The notes below the pieces were generated by a model, which saw only the letters and a program-made list of their open reading frames with translations, was not told the DNA's origin and searched no databases. This document shows positions 19,803 to 33,018 of a stretch of DNA of 64,000 nucleotides, one piece after another; the stretch's first letter is position 1, and each line of letters begins with the position of its first letter. This DNA is from Plantago ovata (Eukaryota > Streptophyta > Magnoliopsida > Lamiales > Plantaginaceae): positions 68,236,496 to 68,300,495 of the forward strand of contig CM051457.1 of the NCBI GenBank assembly GCA_028274465.1. The letters are read 5' to 3'. The translations under genes and the position numbers were made by a program.

Positions 19803-22800
19803 TTATTGAGGTAGTTCAATCAATCCAAGGTTATACCTTAGCATTGCGAACCTATTATCTGGTAGGGGCTTTGTAAAGATGTCAGCAAGCTGATCATCAG
19901 TGCCTACTTTCACAACCTCAATATCTCCTTTTTCTACGTGATCTCTAATGAAATGATGTCTAATATCAATGTGCTTAGTCCTTGAGTGAAACTTAGGATT
20001 TTGCGTGATTGCAATAGCACTTGTATTATCACAAAAGATTGGTGTTTTCTTTGCAGAAATACCATAATCTCTTAATTGTTGCTGAATCCATAGGATTTGA
20101 GCTGTGCAACAACCAGCTGCAATGTAGTCCGATTCAGTGGATGAATTGGCAACACAGGTTTGCTTCTTGCTGAACCATGATATTAATCTAGTTCCCAAAA
20201 ACTGACAAGTTCCAGAGGTACTTTTTCTATCAAGAGTTGATCCTCCATGATCAGCATCAGAATAACCAACCAATTCAAGTCCAGAATCTTTAGGATACCA
20301 CAATCCAACATTGATTGTACCTTTGACATATTTCAGTATCTTGATTGCCTTTTTGTAGTGTGATTCTCTTGGATCAGATTGGAATCTTGCACACACACAA
20401 ACAACATACTGAATGTCAGGTCTACTTGCTGTTAAATACAACAAGGAATCAATGAGCTTCCTATACTTGTGTTCTTCAACACTTTTATCTTCCTTAGTAT
20501 AGCCCAATTTGGTACCAACACTCATAGGGATCTTTTTAGGTTTCTCATCCTCTTTGATCCTAAACTTTATGAGCATTTCTTTCGCATACTTTGTTTGATT
20601 TATGAATATTCCATCTTTGAGTTGCTTGACTTGCAATCCTAGGAAATAATTCAATTTTCCCATCATACTCATTTCAAACTTATTTGTCATGAGTTTGGCA
20701 AAATCATCACAAAGTTGCTCGTCCTTAGATCCCAAAATTATGTCATCCACATAAATTTGAACTAAGAGTATTTTACCATCATGGTTCATGGTAAATAAGG
20801 TTTTGTCAACTTCACCTTTATTGGAACCATTTTCCAGCAAGAACTTGCCAAGGTATCATACCATGCTCTTGGTGCTTGCTTTAGACCATATACAGCTTTC
20901 TGAAGCTTGTATACCATCTTGATTTCTGAGGGAAGTTCAAAGCCAGGGGGTTGTTCTAGGTAGACTTCTTCAGCAAGTTCACCATTTAAGAATGCACTTT
21001 TAACATCCATTTGGTAAACGATGAAGTCATTGTGAGCAGCAAAGGCCAAGAAAAGCCTAATTGCATCCAATCTTGCAACTGGTGCATAAGACTCATCATA
21101 GTCCAATCCTTCAGTCTGACAGTAACCTTGAGCAACTAAATGTGCTTTATTTCTTGTTACTTCACCAGACTCGCTCAGCTTGTTTCTGAACACCCACTTT
21201 GTACCAATAGCTTCCTTATCTTCAGCAAGTGGCACAAGTTTCCAGACTTTGTTTCTTTCAAATTGATCCATTTCTTCTTGCATTGCCTTTATCCATTCAG
21301 AATGCTTTAAAGCTTCTTCTATGGTTTTAGGTTCAATTTCTGAAACAAAGCAAGAGAACAATGATTCTACTTCTACGACAATTGCTTCTTCAGCAAGTCC
21401 ATGAGTAGCTTTGGATCTAGTCACTTGGCGTTTATTAATATCGCCAATCATATCCGTAGAGGGATGATCTCTAATCCATTTATTAACAGGTTTTCTGCTT
21501 GTTGGATCAGGATATGTTTACTCATCAGCATGTGACTCTTCAGTATGTACTTGTTCAGTACTACTGGGAATTTGTGTCTCTGATGAGATTTGTTCATCAG
21601 CAACTGCTTGTTCAGCATTGCTCGATTGAGGTGGTTCATCAGCAGGCACTGGAGATTGCGTAATTTCAGCAACTTCCGGAGCAACCGCGTCTTTTGCTGG
21701 AAATTCTTTGTCGTGAACTATATTTATCTTGTCATGACTAGGGGGAGGAGAGTCATTGTCAGAATCATCATTTAGTTCAATTGACTTGATTTGCCTAGCA
21801 TCAGATTCAGTTCTTTGCTCATGTATGATTAACTTCTTCATACATTCTGATATTTCTTCAGCAGGCACTCCTTGTGACTTTTCGTAGAATACAACATGCA
21901 CTGATTCTTCAATCTTTTGTGCCTTTTTGTTGTAAACTCTATAAGCTTTACTATGCAAGGAGTAGCCAAGAAATATCGCTTCGTCTACCTTTGGTTGAAA
22001 TGTTCTTAGGTATTCTCTACCATTGTTAAGAACGAAACACTTGCAACCAAATACTCTTAGATGAGTGATGTTAGGTGGTCTTCCAACAAAAAATTCATAA
22101 GGAGTTTTGTTGTATTCCTTAGTAATCAAACATCTGTTTTGAGTATAACAGGCGGTATTAATCGCTTCAACCCAATAAGCCTCACTTATTTCAGTGTCAG
22201 CAAGCATTGTTCTTGCGGCTTCTTTCAGGGTACGATTCTTCCGTTAAGCAACACCGTTTTGCTGTGGTGTTCTTACTGAGGATAACTGATGTTGTATTCC
22301 TTTTGAGGTACAATATTCAGTTATGTACTGGTTTACAAACTCAGTACCATGGTCTGTCCTTATGAATTTTACCTTGTCATTTTTCATGACTTCAAGCTTA
22401 TTCAGCAAGATAGGTATTTCAGTCTTGGTTTCAGATTTGTGCTTGATGAATACTACCCAAGTGAATCTTGAATAGTCATCTACCACGACTAGACCATACT
22501 TCTTACCAGCATAGCTTGTTGAAGAAGATTCAAACAAGTCCATGTGCAAGAGTTGTAAAGGTTTTGTAGTTGACGGTACTTCCTTGTTCTTGAAAGAAGA
22601 TTTGGTTTGCTTTCCTTGCTGACATGCATTGCAAACACCATCCTTCTTAAAAGTAACCCTAGGTGATCCAACTACAAGTGCCTTTTTAGATAGCTTATTC
22701 AACGTCTTGAAGTTTAGATGACTTGTTCGTTTATGCCATAACCATGCTTTTTCAGCAAGGCAATCATGATCTGAGACAAGGCATTTTTCAACAATTATTG

Positions 22801-23477
22801 AAGACCAATCAACGGTGTACAAGCCTCCTTATCTTCTTGCAATCATTATTACCTTTTTAGTCTCGAAATCTATAAGTTTACATTCATCACTTTTGATTTG
22901 ATGAAGTATCCTTTGTCAACAAACTGACTCATGCTGAAAAGGTTAAACTTGAGATTTTTGACATAAAGAACTCCAGTAATGGTTATGCATCCTAACTTCA
23001 CGTCACCATAGCCTTTTGTAGAACCGGAGCCTCCACCAGCAAACCTTATTGTTGGACCTTTAGACCACCGTCTATAGTTTATAAGGTTATTCTTGTTGCC
23101 CGTCATGTGCTTTCCACAACCACTATCAAAGTGCCAGATTGCATCGTTTGTCTCCGTGGCTGAAGTCTGCACAATCAAGAGCAAACAAGTTAATTATCCA
23201 ATAATGGATGTCCATTAACATGTTCAAGAATGCGTCCAGTGGAAACCCAAGTCTTAAGTTTTTCAACTTTGACTTGTTTTCTACTTGCTGAGGAACTAGG
23301 AGGTTTTGAGCTGAAACACTTTTGACTCGTGCTGGTCAAATCCACTTTCTGATGTGGTGTCTTGCTCGGTTGACCTTTTTGCTGAACATACTTTTCAGTA
23401 AGTTCTTTTCTAGCAAGGTTCCTTCTAGCCCTAGCATTAAGAGTCTTTTCAGAACTCTTAGGCTTGATTTTCTTCAT
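19803..23477 (-). pseudogene. SIRE-like Copia pol, copy A
   Basis: In minus-strand order the segment encodes the end of Gag, the protease motif DSGCGKHMTG near 23101-23131, the integrase zinc-binding H-H/C-C region (HKRTSHLNF, CNAC), the integrase core (LHMDLFE, RTDHGTEF), RT with YVDD at 20742-20753, and Copia RNase H (SDADHGGSTLDRKS, ending LADIFTKPLPDNRF). Lesions are a frameshift near 22893, a stop at 22244-22246 exactly at the integrase catalytic Glu position, a stop at 21518-21520 shared with copy B, and a frameshift near 20850. The stop at 19803 is the natural end of pol. It would encode the enzymes for reverse transcription and integration. Confidence 0.9.
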
Positions 23478-23621
23478 CTCTTTGAAGAATCTTTGCTGAC
23501 TTTGCTTATACTCATGAAAAAGTTGACTTTGCTTGGTTTTGAAACCGAGTCCACTTTTCGGAGAATGCTGAGCTTTTGCGTCAGCAACCTTACTTGATTC
23601 AGGTTTGTCAGCAAAGGTCTT

Positions 23622-25521
23622 CTAATTACTTTTAGTAATCTTGCCTTTAGACTTAACAACTTGCTTTTCAGCAACTTGTTTGGCAGGATGCTTTACAACA
23701 TCCTTCTTCTTTCCAGTTTGCTTCTCAGCAACCTGTTTTCCTTTTAAAGTCTTGTTACTTTGAGTAGCAACAGCGGGCTTTATGGTCATAGGTACTTGAT
23801 TGCATGTTTCAGCAACCTTAGATTGACCAAACTGATAGATTTCTGGTAGACCACTATCAGTAGCACGTACAAAGGAGATCGGTGATTTATCTTTACTCAA
23901 GATTTCTACGTCATCACCTTCATACATTGCGCCTAAACCTTCTTTCTGAGATGGATCTCTCAAATAAGAGTTTAGTTCAGTCAGCGTATTACTTGCGTCC
24001 ACATAAGATTTGAAATTGATTTTCATCTTTTTCATCTCTTGGATCTCAGCAAGTAACTTTAGAATTGAGGACTGATATTCTTCCAATTCTAATGCCATTT
24101 GAGAATTCTTCTCTGTAGCTTCAGCAATCAACTTCATAAGACGCCTTATTTCAGCATCCTTCTCTTCTGTCTCTTCCTTCAGCAAGACGTACTTTTCAGT
24201 AGTCTGCTTGGTCAGAGTTTCAGCAATCTGTAGTTTCTCTTGCTGTCTGCTCAGAGTTTTCTCAAATATTTCGATTTCTCCTTGAATCTTGTCAATGTCA
24301 ATCTCGTCTTCACTTTCTGAGTCTGAGTCAGAGGTAGGGTTGTTTACCTGACCGTCCATGAGGCAGAATTCGTAGTTTGACACATCTGGATAAACTTCCA
24401 TAGCTATTCCACAAACTTCTTTGCCAATCTCCACGTCTAGAGTGGCTTCTTCATCGTCGGTGTCTGAACTTTCATCCCCACTGTCTTCGGAGCTAGTATC
24501 AATACACAATGCATCGATTTTTGCTTGAAGCTTCTTCTTTTCATCAACAATAAAAGCTCTTTTGAACTTCTTCTTCTTTTCAGCAGATTTGCCTTTCAGC
24601 AAAGGGCAATTAGCTTTGAAGTGTCCAGGCTTTCTGCAGTAAAAGCATAGATCATTTCCGACTGCTGGTTCTTCTGATGAAGTAGCTTGCTGAGCTTGCT
24701 TGTTCAGCGAGCTAGTCTCATTCTTGTACTTATGGTAGTTGTTACCAAGATGCTTTTTCAGCTTCTCTTTTTCTTTTCACCTTTCGAGTTCCTTGATGAT
24801 GAATTTCTTCATGTTTTTGACAACCAAAGAGTTTTCATCAGTAGGCTCTTTTTCATTATTCTTTTCAGAAGATGACGGCTTTGCAGCAACAGCAATGTTT
24901 AGCGATTTTTCACCAAATACATTTTCTCTTTGCTTTGTCTCATAGTTGACAGTAGCAAGATGAGAGAACAACTCTGTTGGTGTAATGTCTGGCATTCCCT
25001 GATTGTAATAGAAATTCTGAGTGTGGATCCATTCTTGATTCAGACTTCTGATGATAGTTTTCACTTTCTCAGAATCTGAGTAAAGGTTTCAAACACCTAA
25101 GGCTGCCATTTCACTAACAAGAGTTGTGAATTTGAAATCCAAGTCTTCCAGTGACTCGTTTGTACCTTGCTTAAAGTTTTGAAACTTTAATTTAAGTACT
25201 TCAAGTTTGTTTTCCTTGGTTTTGTCAGATCCAGCACAAAGATCTTGAACCATTTTCCAAGCTTCCTTTGCAGTCTTAGCACCCCACAGTTTGCACTGTA
25301 TGGTATCCGGAGTTGATCGAATGATGATATTTCTTGCTTGGCCATCAAGACGGAATCTCTTAGCTTCGTCAGAAGTCCATTCCTCTCCTGGTTTTGGCAC
25401 AACCGTATCTGATGGTTCGCCTAAGATAATTTCCTTTCCAGCTTCAGTGGTCTTGTGAGGGAAACTCCTTTCAGCCTTAGTGATCTTGATAGGTCCATCA
25501 TTAATGACGGTGACCATCTCA
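23622..25521 (-). pseudogene. SIRE-like Copia gag, copy A (5' end lost)
   Basis: The gene retains the UBN2-type gag core (LWGAKTAKEAWKMVQDL), a zinc knuckle CFYCRKPGHFKANC at about 24606-24647, an acidic stretch (SSEDSGDESSDTDDEE), and a long coiled-coil-like region around 24000-24300. The first roughly 30 codons are missing because the duplication junction lies at 25519-25521; an open frame there starts in LTR sequence and continues into gag. In-frame stops occur at 25089-25091 (shared with copy B), 24776 (not in copy B) and 23622-23624 (shared). Confidence 0.85.
25519..25521. other. Tandem-duplication junction (gag joined to LTR)
   Basis: Left of this point the sequence follows gag (ccatctca, compare 46348-46355). 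To the right it follows the LTR from position 2045 (gtaatgagtttgctg, compare 46663). Only tca is shared by the two parents (46352-46354 in gag, 2042-2044 in the LTR). The gag start, PBS and first 110 bp of LTR are absent here. Confidence 0.9.
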
Positions 25522-26249
25522 GTAATGAGTTTGCTGATACTTAACTTTCTTAGCAAGCGTAAGTTACTTTTCAGTAACTAGGTTTGCTGATACTTAAAAT
25601 CAGAGAGCGGAAGTCTTTGATACAATAAGTGCTCTTTCAGTAAATGAAGGTTTCAGCAAGTGATGTGAGTGATTGTGTACAGACAGATATGATTTGCTGA
25701 AAACTAAGTACAGTAAGTAAATCACACAAACACTTTTATAGTGGTATCTGAGAGTGGCGTAATCTCTCAACTAATCCACTTTGTCCTTTCTAGGACTGAA
25801 TCCACTAAGATATGATTGAGGTTCCTTACAACTCCTATCTAAAGCGATTCAAACAGAAACCAAAGCACACTTGCTTCGTCTCCAACCTAATCTAGAGAAC
25901 GTAACCTTGTTCTCCACCAAACTTGGTACTTTAATCAGAAAAACTATGCTCGATTAAGTTCTCCCTGAATATCACGCCTGAAAGGGTGTATTTTCAGTTA
26001 GAGAGTTTTGGGTGAGATAACTTAATTTGAGATAACTTAATTATAACTTATTTAGTTACAACAAGTAATCTAAGAAACACAACTTTGAATACTTTGCAGT
26101 AAATAAGTTTGATTGTTTCTGGTGTCAAGACTTGTTCTTGTTTAAAATAAAGAAAGAACACTTAACTAATTTCTTAGTCGTGTAAGTTCTACTTCTTCAC
26201 AAGTAGCTTTCTCAAACTTTAAGTCTTGGAACGGATCAATGGCAGTATA

Positions 26250-27624
26250 TGATGATGTCGTTTTTCACCAATTAAATTTGTTTAAAAAGCCAAAGAACAC
26301 CCTTCACTACACAAACAGAGTGCAATGGCAAGTTGTCCCCGAGTGTCGTTCTCTCGGGACCTAACGTGGCTTTGATCAAGGTTTTTGCTAGCTAATTTCA
26401 GTCAACTAGATGATGATTTTTGAGAAAGATGTTTGAACAAAGGAGGTGAGAAATCAAGAGTTTTTGTAAACAAGTTTGGAAAACGGTCGGTGGTAGAAAT
26501 CGAATACACATGCATGGATTACTAATATGCTCACAAGTTCAGTGCGTAAAACCTTCAACTAAGTCTGCTAAGCAACTTGTCTAGGTAACTTTCAAGACAC
26601 ACATCATGAAAGGTCACTATCAATAATTTAGAGGTGCTTGTCACTAACACCATTTATCTAGCATGCTGCAAATCACTAACATACAATCCTATAGCTTTCA
26701 TTGACCAACGAGTTTGTCACATACTCTATTCGAATATATTTTATAGGCAACTACGAATCATATGAAGTAATTTGCAGCAAGATTGACTCACAACCTCATG
26801 TAAGCATAAGCATAATCCATAACATGCATAATTCTACATTCTACCACCAACACGAAGGATTTAGCTACTCATATTCATCAACATAGACATCAATTCATAT
26901 GAATAATAATCAGAATACATCATATCAAACTACAAGACAAGAGAGTGATACAAGTTACCACCAAAGCTGTCACTAATCGGTGGAAATCAAAGAAAACCTC
27001 TCCGTAGATGATTACAAAGGATGAATTCCAATCAAAATCTTGAATCCCAAGCTTAATTACAATGAATCTATGAGTTTCTCTGAGTTTTTGGGGCTTAGGG
27101 CTGTCCAAAACTCGTCTCCAATGTTCTGTATATCAAAAAGTAACTCCAAAATCAAGTAATGAAGGCAAAATCTGGATCTGTAACGGCTGCCAAGCGCTTC
27201 GCTTGGGCAGAGCCAAGGGAAGCGCTTGCTTCCTGTTCCGCTTTTGAAATCTCCTGAAATTCCAAGCGTCCCGCTTCTCCAATTCCAAGCGAAGGGCTTG
27301 CCTCCTGGGCAGATTTTGGCCTCGAAACTCGATCTTTTGCCCACGAACGGCCCTCGGGTGCCTTGGGCTCGTCCTTCTCGGCACTTATTGGGGCTCAGAC
27401 ACTCACGAACAAGCCACGGAGATTGGGGAACTTCAACGGGGCCATCTTTTCCATCAAAAAGGCTCATTTTTAGCTCCAAAAACGCCGTTTCGTACCTAAG
27501 TGCCTGAAAATGCAGAAAACACAAAACGTGACACTATTCTACAAAACTAACCAAAAAACAAGGCTAAAAGATAGCAAAAGAAGGTAAAAAAGACAAGATG
27601 AACGCCTCAAAAATACGTTCATCA
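26250..27624 (-). mobile_element. Athila-like solo LTR (copy B)
   Basis: It is 1375 bp, as in copy A, with TSD gtata at 26245-26249 and 27625-27629. It differs from 2758-4132 at only a few positions (for example gggtgcc for gggtacc near 27357). Since length, site and TSD agree, it was copied by the segmental duplication. Confidence 0.88.
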
Positions 27625-28255
27625 GTATAGAGAGTTTGAAGGTATGTGAGTTTAAGCACAAGTGAGAGTTTGATCACGTTGTTGACACACTTCAACTCTT
27701 AGCCGGATGACCTCTATTTATAGTGAAAATAAGGAGCCGTTTGAATTTTAAATTCCAAGGCTTTTGATCCTTAAGATGTCACTATCTTGCTTTTGTATTT
27801 TCAGCAGCGTCATTGTTTGTCTTCTAGTCTTCATGTCCTTCGCGTGCAAGCTTTGCATTTAATGCATATTTGAATAGAATTCAAACAGTAACATTGGAGC
27901 GCAAATATAAGTATTTTCAGCAAGAGGTCACATATGTTCCTTCAGCAAGTGGTCAGTCTCAGTTTCAGCAAGCACAACCTACTCTGTCTTTCAGATTTTC
28001 ACTTATGCAATGCTGTTGCTGAAGTTTCCACTTTCTAAGCAACACGTGCCTTTGTAGATACCAGTCTTCAGAAATCTTCTAGTCTTCAGATCTTCGAATT
28101 CTTCAAGTCTTCAGATCTTCGATAATCTTCAAGATTCTGAGCGGTTTCTAAATGCTTCAATAGTTTGTTTGTAAAAACAAAGTACATCATCAGAAAATGC
28201 TTCAATAGGTTATTTTCTTTTCAGAAAACAAGATACATCATAAAAACCAACCTAT

Positions 28256-29568
28256 TGATGAATGTGTATTTTACACTTTCATTCGAGTCTTTTTCACCTA
28301 TTTTAGCTATCCTCTATGTTAATTTAGCTATATTTTAGTGCGTTTTATTAGAATAGTGTCACGTTTCCCTTTAGATTTTATTTTACAGGTTTTGGTTGAA
28401 ATTCGAAGATTTCGGGGCAATTATATTGAAGTTGACAAGGAATTGGTGTTCCAGAAGCCTATTTGGAGTATCTGAAGGTTTCCAGATAGGATTTGGAGTC
28501 TAGGGGCCGAATCTGGAGGTTAGAAGGCTACTAGAAGTCAGAAATCGAGTTCGAAAAGGGGAAGAAATCCAAAAACGCGTCGAAAATGCGGAATTCCATG
28601 AAAAACACGCCGGGCGAACCGCCGCAAATGTGGGGCGAACCGCCCGGCACCGGGAGAACCGCCGGGTGTGTGGGGTGAACCGCCCCACAGTAATTCGAAG
28701 CCTATATATAGTTGCTCAGTTTTCTCCGAAAATCATATCTTTTCAGACCTACTTTCTCACCACTGTCGGTAGTTTTAGGTAGGGACTTCCCAGAGCCTGT
28801 TCTGGGGGTCCATAGCTTAGGGGACTCTTTTTCATAGCAGTTTGGAGCTCGTAGGATCGCAATCATCCGGAGATTGACAACCTTCGGTAACTTTGTATCT
28901 TACAGTTTTATTCTACTTATTTTATTATATTCTTTCAACATGTTTTCTTCTATGATTTCTGTTGATTGCATGCCTATTATGAGTAGCCAAACTTATCGTT
29001 GGTGGTAGTATGTGGATTCTTAGCGAAGGGAAGATAATCATGCTAATGGCTATATCGTGCATTATACTCCGTGTCATTGCTTTATTTCGTTGATCAGGCA
29101 CAGCCTAAATTCTCGTATGTTGTATTAATTATTATGCACAATTGGACACTTGTCGACCTGTGTGCGAGTTTATCTTCGTAGTGTTGAATAATTACGGAAC
29201 ACATTAGGACAATAGTGATTGACTTGTCAGACCAATTATCTTCGTAGTGCTTAATATTTACAACAGGAGACTAGATTGATTCAAAGATATCTATGCAAGA
29301 CCGAGGAATTTATGCATGATTATCGACCCGTTATGCTAAGAAGGATCATACTATCACCAATCTCCATTATCTGCTAGAAACCCCTTTGCTATCTGTTTGT
29401 TGTTCTTATATTCTAAATTAGATTTGATAAAGCTAGTTATAGTCCTGAGAGAACGACACTCGAGTCATTCTACTGCTACACTACGGTTTTCGTTGTAGTT
29501 GAGGATTGCCTTTGGCTAAATACAAATATTATTTGACTGAACCGGAACCGACAAATCCGCGTTCATCA
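28256..29568 (+). repeat. Gag-protease Gypsy 5' LTR, copy B
   Basis: It is 1313 bp, tgatgaatg to gttcatca. It groups with the copy A 5' LTR at diagnostic sites such as gttgttctta near 29399, where both 3' LTRs have gctgttttta. Confidence 0.9.
28611..28710 (+). promoter_or_regulatory. GC hairpin array and TATA box, copy B 5' LTR
   Basis: Four gggcgaaccgcc-type units lie at 28611-28689 and the TATA box tatatata at 28703-28710. The palindrome seen in copy A is altered here (gcggaattccatg). Units carry point changes such as gggagaacc and ggggtgaacc. Confidence 0.65.
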
Positions 29569-29571
29569 AAT

Positions 29572-29589
29572 TGGCGCCGCTGCCGGGGA
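29572..29589 (+). other. Primer-binding site, tRNA-Asp type, copy B
   Basis: It has the same sequence and same offset from the LTR as in copy A (tggcgccgctgccgggga). Confidence 0.85.
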
Positions 29590-29713
29590 CTATACTCCTT
29601 TTTTCTGTTTAATTTGTTTATAGTTTCAGCTTTAGATTCCTAATTCTACTAGTTTTAGTTTTCCTTTTTAATCTCTCTCTGATACTGCTTTCCTAGTCTG
29701 TTACAGATAGTGT

Positions 29714-31867
29714 ATGCCGCATACACGTTCTGCAGGAACACCGCTTGCTAGTTCAATTGCTGAGATCGACAGAGTCTACCACCAAAGAAGGCGACTACTT
29801 GAAAGGCGCGCACTAGAGGAAATAGAGGATACCGATTTCTCTGAATCTCTACACATTCTTTTCAAGGAAATCGACGGAATGGCAGAAGCTAGACCACTGA
29901 AGGCATGGGTTCAACCCACCAAGGATCGTATGAGGGGACCGGCGATTGTTCTTTCGTCTGCAACCCGAGATCTGGAGATCAAGAACCACGCATTCCAACA
30001 ACTTCCGAGGTTCTATGGCCTATCAAGGGAAGATGTGATGGGGGTACTTGCACGATATCGATGATTTCGTCAACCAACTCTCACGACCCGGAGCTGAAAT
30101 AACAACGGACGAGTTGAGGATGAAGGTTTTTGCTATGGGACTTGGCGACAGAGCCAAGTCATGGTTAAGTTCTCTTCCAGCAGGCTCGTTGGACACTTGG
30201 GAGAAGGTTTTTTCAGCTTTCATGGAGAAATACTTCCCTCACACCTTGACTACCGCGCTTACGGCGCAAATCACTGGATTCAAGCAGGACTATGATGAGA
30301 CCATCTACACCGCGTTCGAGAGGTTCCAAGATCTCAAGAACAAGTGCCCTCACCATGGCTTTGAACTTTCTGACTTAGTCCAACACTTCTACAATGGACT
30401 AACCTTCGAAAACCAACAAGTGGTGGATTTCCAATGACGAGGCAATATTTGGGAGGAAACCGCAGAAGCCGTCTGGGCAGTTTTCGAAAGGCTTGCCAAG
30501 GGTTCGCAGTTCAAGGACCCAAGAGCAATGGTTAGGAGACATGGACCTGAAGCTCCACCGACTCAAGAAGCCCCTATGTACAGGGGGAATGAGGATCAAT
30601 TCGAGTGCTTTACCAACGAATTGAAGCAAGTCCTCAAGAGCGCCACCGGAACAACCGTTTCGAACGAAGTATGCCGAATATGCAAGAACTATGGGCATGG
30701 GGCTCATATGTGTCGATCGGAGCTGGCATACGATGATGGCAACTGGGCTCGAGGAGGCGAAGAAGAAACCTTTGCTACGGAGTTTGGTACTCAAGAAGTT
30801 AGCCACGGACAAGACGGTAGGAATCCTCGAGGTGGATTTTGGAGAAGAGGATTCCGAAACAATCAAGGATATGCATCGGCTAACCAAACTTATGGCCCTA
30901 ACCAAGACCGTAGTAGGCTAAACTATGGTAATGATCACTGCGAAAACCCCGCTCCGAAAGAGCCACCGAAGTCGAAGTCGGCTCAACTGATGGAGAACTT
31001 GCAAAAGATGGTTGATCACACACAAAGTTTTCTCAAACGTTATGAAGAAGATTCTGAGAAGACTAGGGCAAGGCTTGATAGGTTGGAAGAGAGACTAGGC
31101 TTGCCCATCAAAAGATGCAAGAATTGATCGACCGAGGAGCAAGTAGGGAGCAAGGCAAACTGCCTAGCAACACTGTGAAGTCGAATGCCATTACATTGGC
31201 TGGTGATGTACCTGACGAAATCACCATCAAGAAGGTTGTTAAGTGCGAGTGTTGCATGAAGGAAGAACTTTTACAGGCTAAGGAAGAAGAGAAGGACCTT
31301 GGTTCTGACGCAAGTGATGAGGAGCAAGAGGATCCCGAACCACTCCCTAAAAGTTTCGATGTTAAGGTAGGGATTGGTGAGCTTGAAGATGTCCGTGCCA
31401 CACTAGACACGGGATCCTACTCAAACATAATCCCTTTGAATGTGTTTGAAACGAGCAACCTTGGAAAACTATCTGAGCAAAGGGCTATTGTGCAACTGGC
31501 GGATGGATCCTTTATGAGACCCGAGGGCGTTGTGAAAAATGTGTTGGTCAAGATTGGTGAAGCATCTATATACACCAATTTTGTAGTTATGCCGGCGTCT
31601 GCACCTGGAACGGGGGATGTCATAGTATTAGGGCAAACGTTCTTGACTAAACTACGCTCCGTGATGGACATCTACCAAAGAACTTGCACTATTGAAGTAG
31701 ATGGCAAGCAACACGTGTTGAAAGCCATATCTGATCCACCTGATCCGCCTGATATTACTACTCACTACTGTGGTCTTGCAGCCTATATTCTTTCTTATTC
31801 ACAGGTTCGTGGCATGGAGAGGAGATCAATGAAGGGGAAGCCTAGTACCCGCAAAAAGAAGAAATAG
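29714..31867 (+). pseudogene. gag-protease polyprotein, copy B (two frameshifts, one stop)
   Basis: The same protein as at 6229-8381: a Gag core, CCHC knuckle (30672-30713), and protease LDTGS at about 31403-31417, ending at 31867. Lesions are an extra G near 30041, a TGA at 30435-30437 (copy A has TGC), and a missing base near 31093. None is shared with copy A, and the frameshift of copy A near 6706 is absent here. The protein would package RNA and process itself but could not copy or integrate the element. Confidence 0.88.
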
Positions 31868-32100
31868 GCGCAGACAGGAGTCGAGTCGAAGACTTTATAC
31901 AATGACGCTATCCGGGAGGCAACCCGGAATTTTTATCGCTTTCTTTACTTCTTTTCTGCATGCATTCATTCTTGAACTATTTGCTTCTCGTATGCGAATT
32001 TGTTCATGTGTGTGTCGTATATGCTTGTGTTTGAGTGATATTTTTCGAGTGGTTTTTTGAAAAAATTGGTTTCAGGGATTAAAACCGCGTTTTCTGACAA

Positions 32101-32225
32101 CTGGAGCCGTCTCCCCGCATCGGGGAGCACGGGGTGAACCACCCCACTTGGGGGGCGAACCCCCCCCCCTCCCCCGTGTGGGGAGAACCGCCCCGCACCA
32201 GAGGCGAACTGCCCCACGGCTCCAG
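32101..32225. repeat. Internal GC hairpin block, copy B (expanded)
   Basis: A perfect 10-bp inverted repeat ctggagccgt/acggctccag (32101-32110, 32216-32225) encloses ctcccc/ggggag and three or four ggggYgaaccgcc-like units. A C homopolymer and C/T-rich insert near 32159-32177 makes this block about 50 bp longer than in copy A. Slippage in such sequence could be biological or an assembly error. Confidence 0.7.
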
Positions 32226-32446
32226 AAACTCAAAAACGCGGATTTCTTTCCCTTTTCCTCATTTTCTTCAAATTTCATCATTCCTCCCAAAAAACCCGAA
32301 AATTGCGATTTCAACTTCAAATCTTCATAACTTCTTCATTTCTGGACCAAATTTAATGTTCTTTAGCTTAAATCGAAGCCTATTACATGATCTACCATCC
32401 CATCCGAACAGATTTCGTCCTTATGCGTTAGATTTTCAGATCTGAG

Positions 32447-32987
32447 GTATCATCCTTAGAACCCTAATTTTCGAATTTGGGGGTTTTCTAATTTGAGCTT
32501 CAATTATGCTTATTTGATGCATGGGTATGTTGTTTGTGTGATTAGACATGTTATTTACTATCAATTGCATGCTCAATTTTGCTTGGATTGTTGATTTGGG
32601 TATTTTGCTACTAGATGATATATCTTGTTATGCAATATGTCTTTATCTTTGATTTCTTGCATATGATTGTGTTTATTGATGTAATGTTGGTGGATTTGAC
32701 GATAGAATGCTTAGTTGTTGAATATGAGGATTTATGATGGTAGAATTTTTCGCTACTATGGTATGAATTGAGCCTTGTTATCTAGGATATAGGTTGTCTA
32801 GTAAGAGCATAATGTGATGTATTTCATGTAGTAGTTACATTAGTATGTTGCATGGTGAAGAAGCTAGGCTAGACATTACGGTTTGGGGAGCTCGATTGTT
32901 GATTTTATCACTTGTATATTTCGTTCTTACACTAGCATATGCATGAGTCTGTTTTGTGTCATACGAGGTACTAACTGTTGTTTGTAG
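32447..32987 (+). other. Candidate intron in the gag-protease Gypsy, copy B
   Basis: A donor-like ctgag/gtatc at 32446/32447 and an acceptor tgtttgtag at 32987, preceded by a perfect branch-point-like tactaac (32969-32975), bracket 541 T-rich bases. The branch-to-acceptor distance of 13 bases is short for a plant. Splicing would bring a leader next to the frame that runs into the ORF ending at 33375. In copy A the acceptor AG is lost. Confidence 0.4.
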
Positions 32988-33018
32988 GAACCATACCAAG
33001 GGAAAGGAGCATTCCCGT

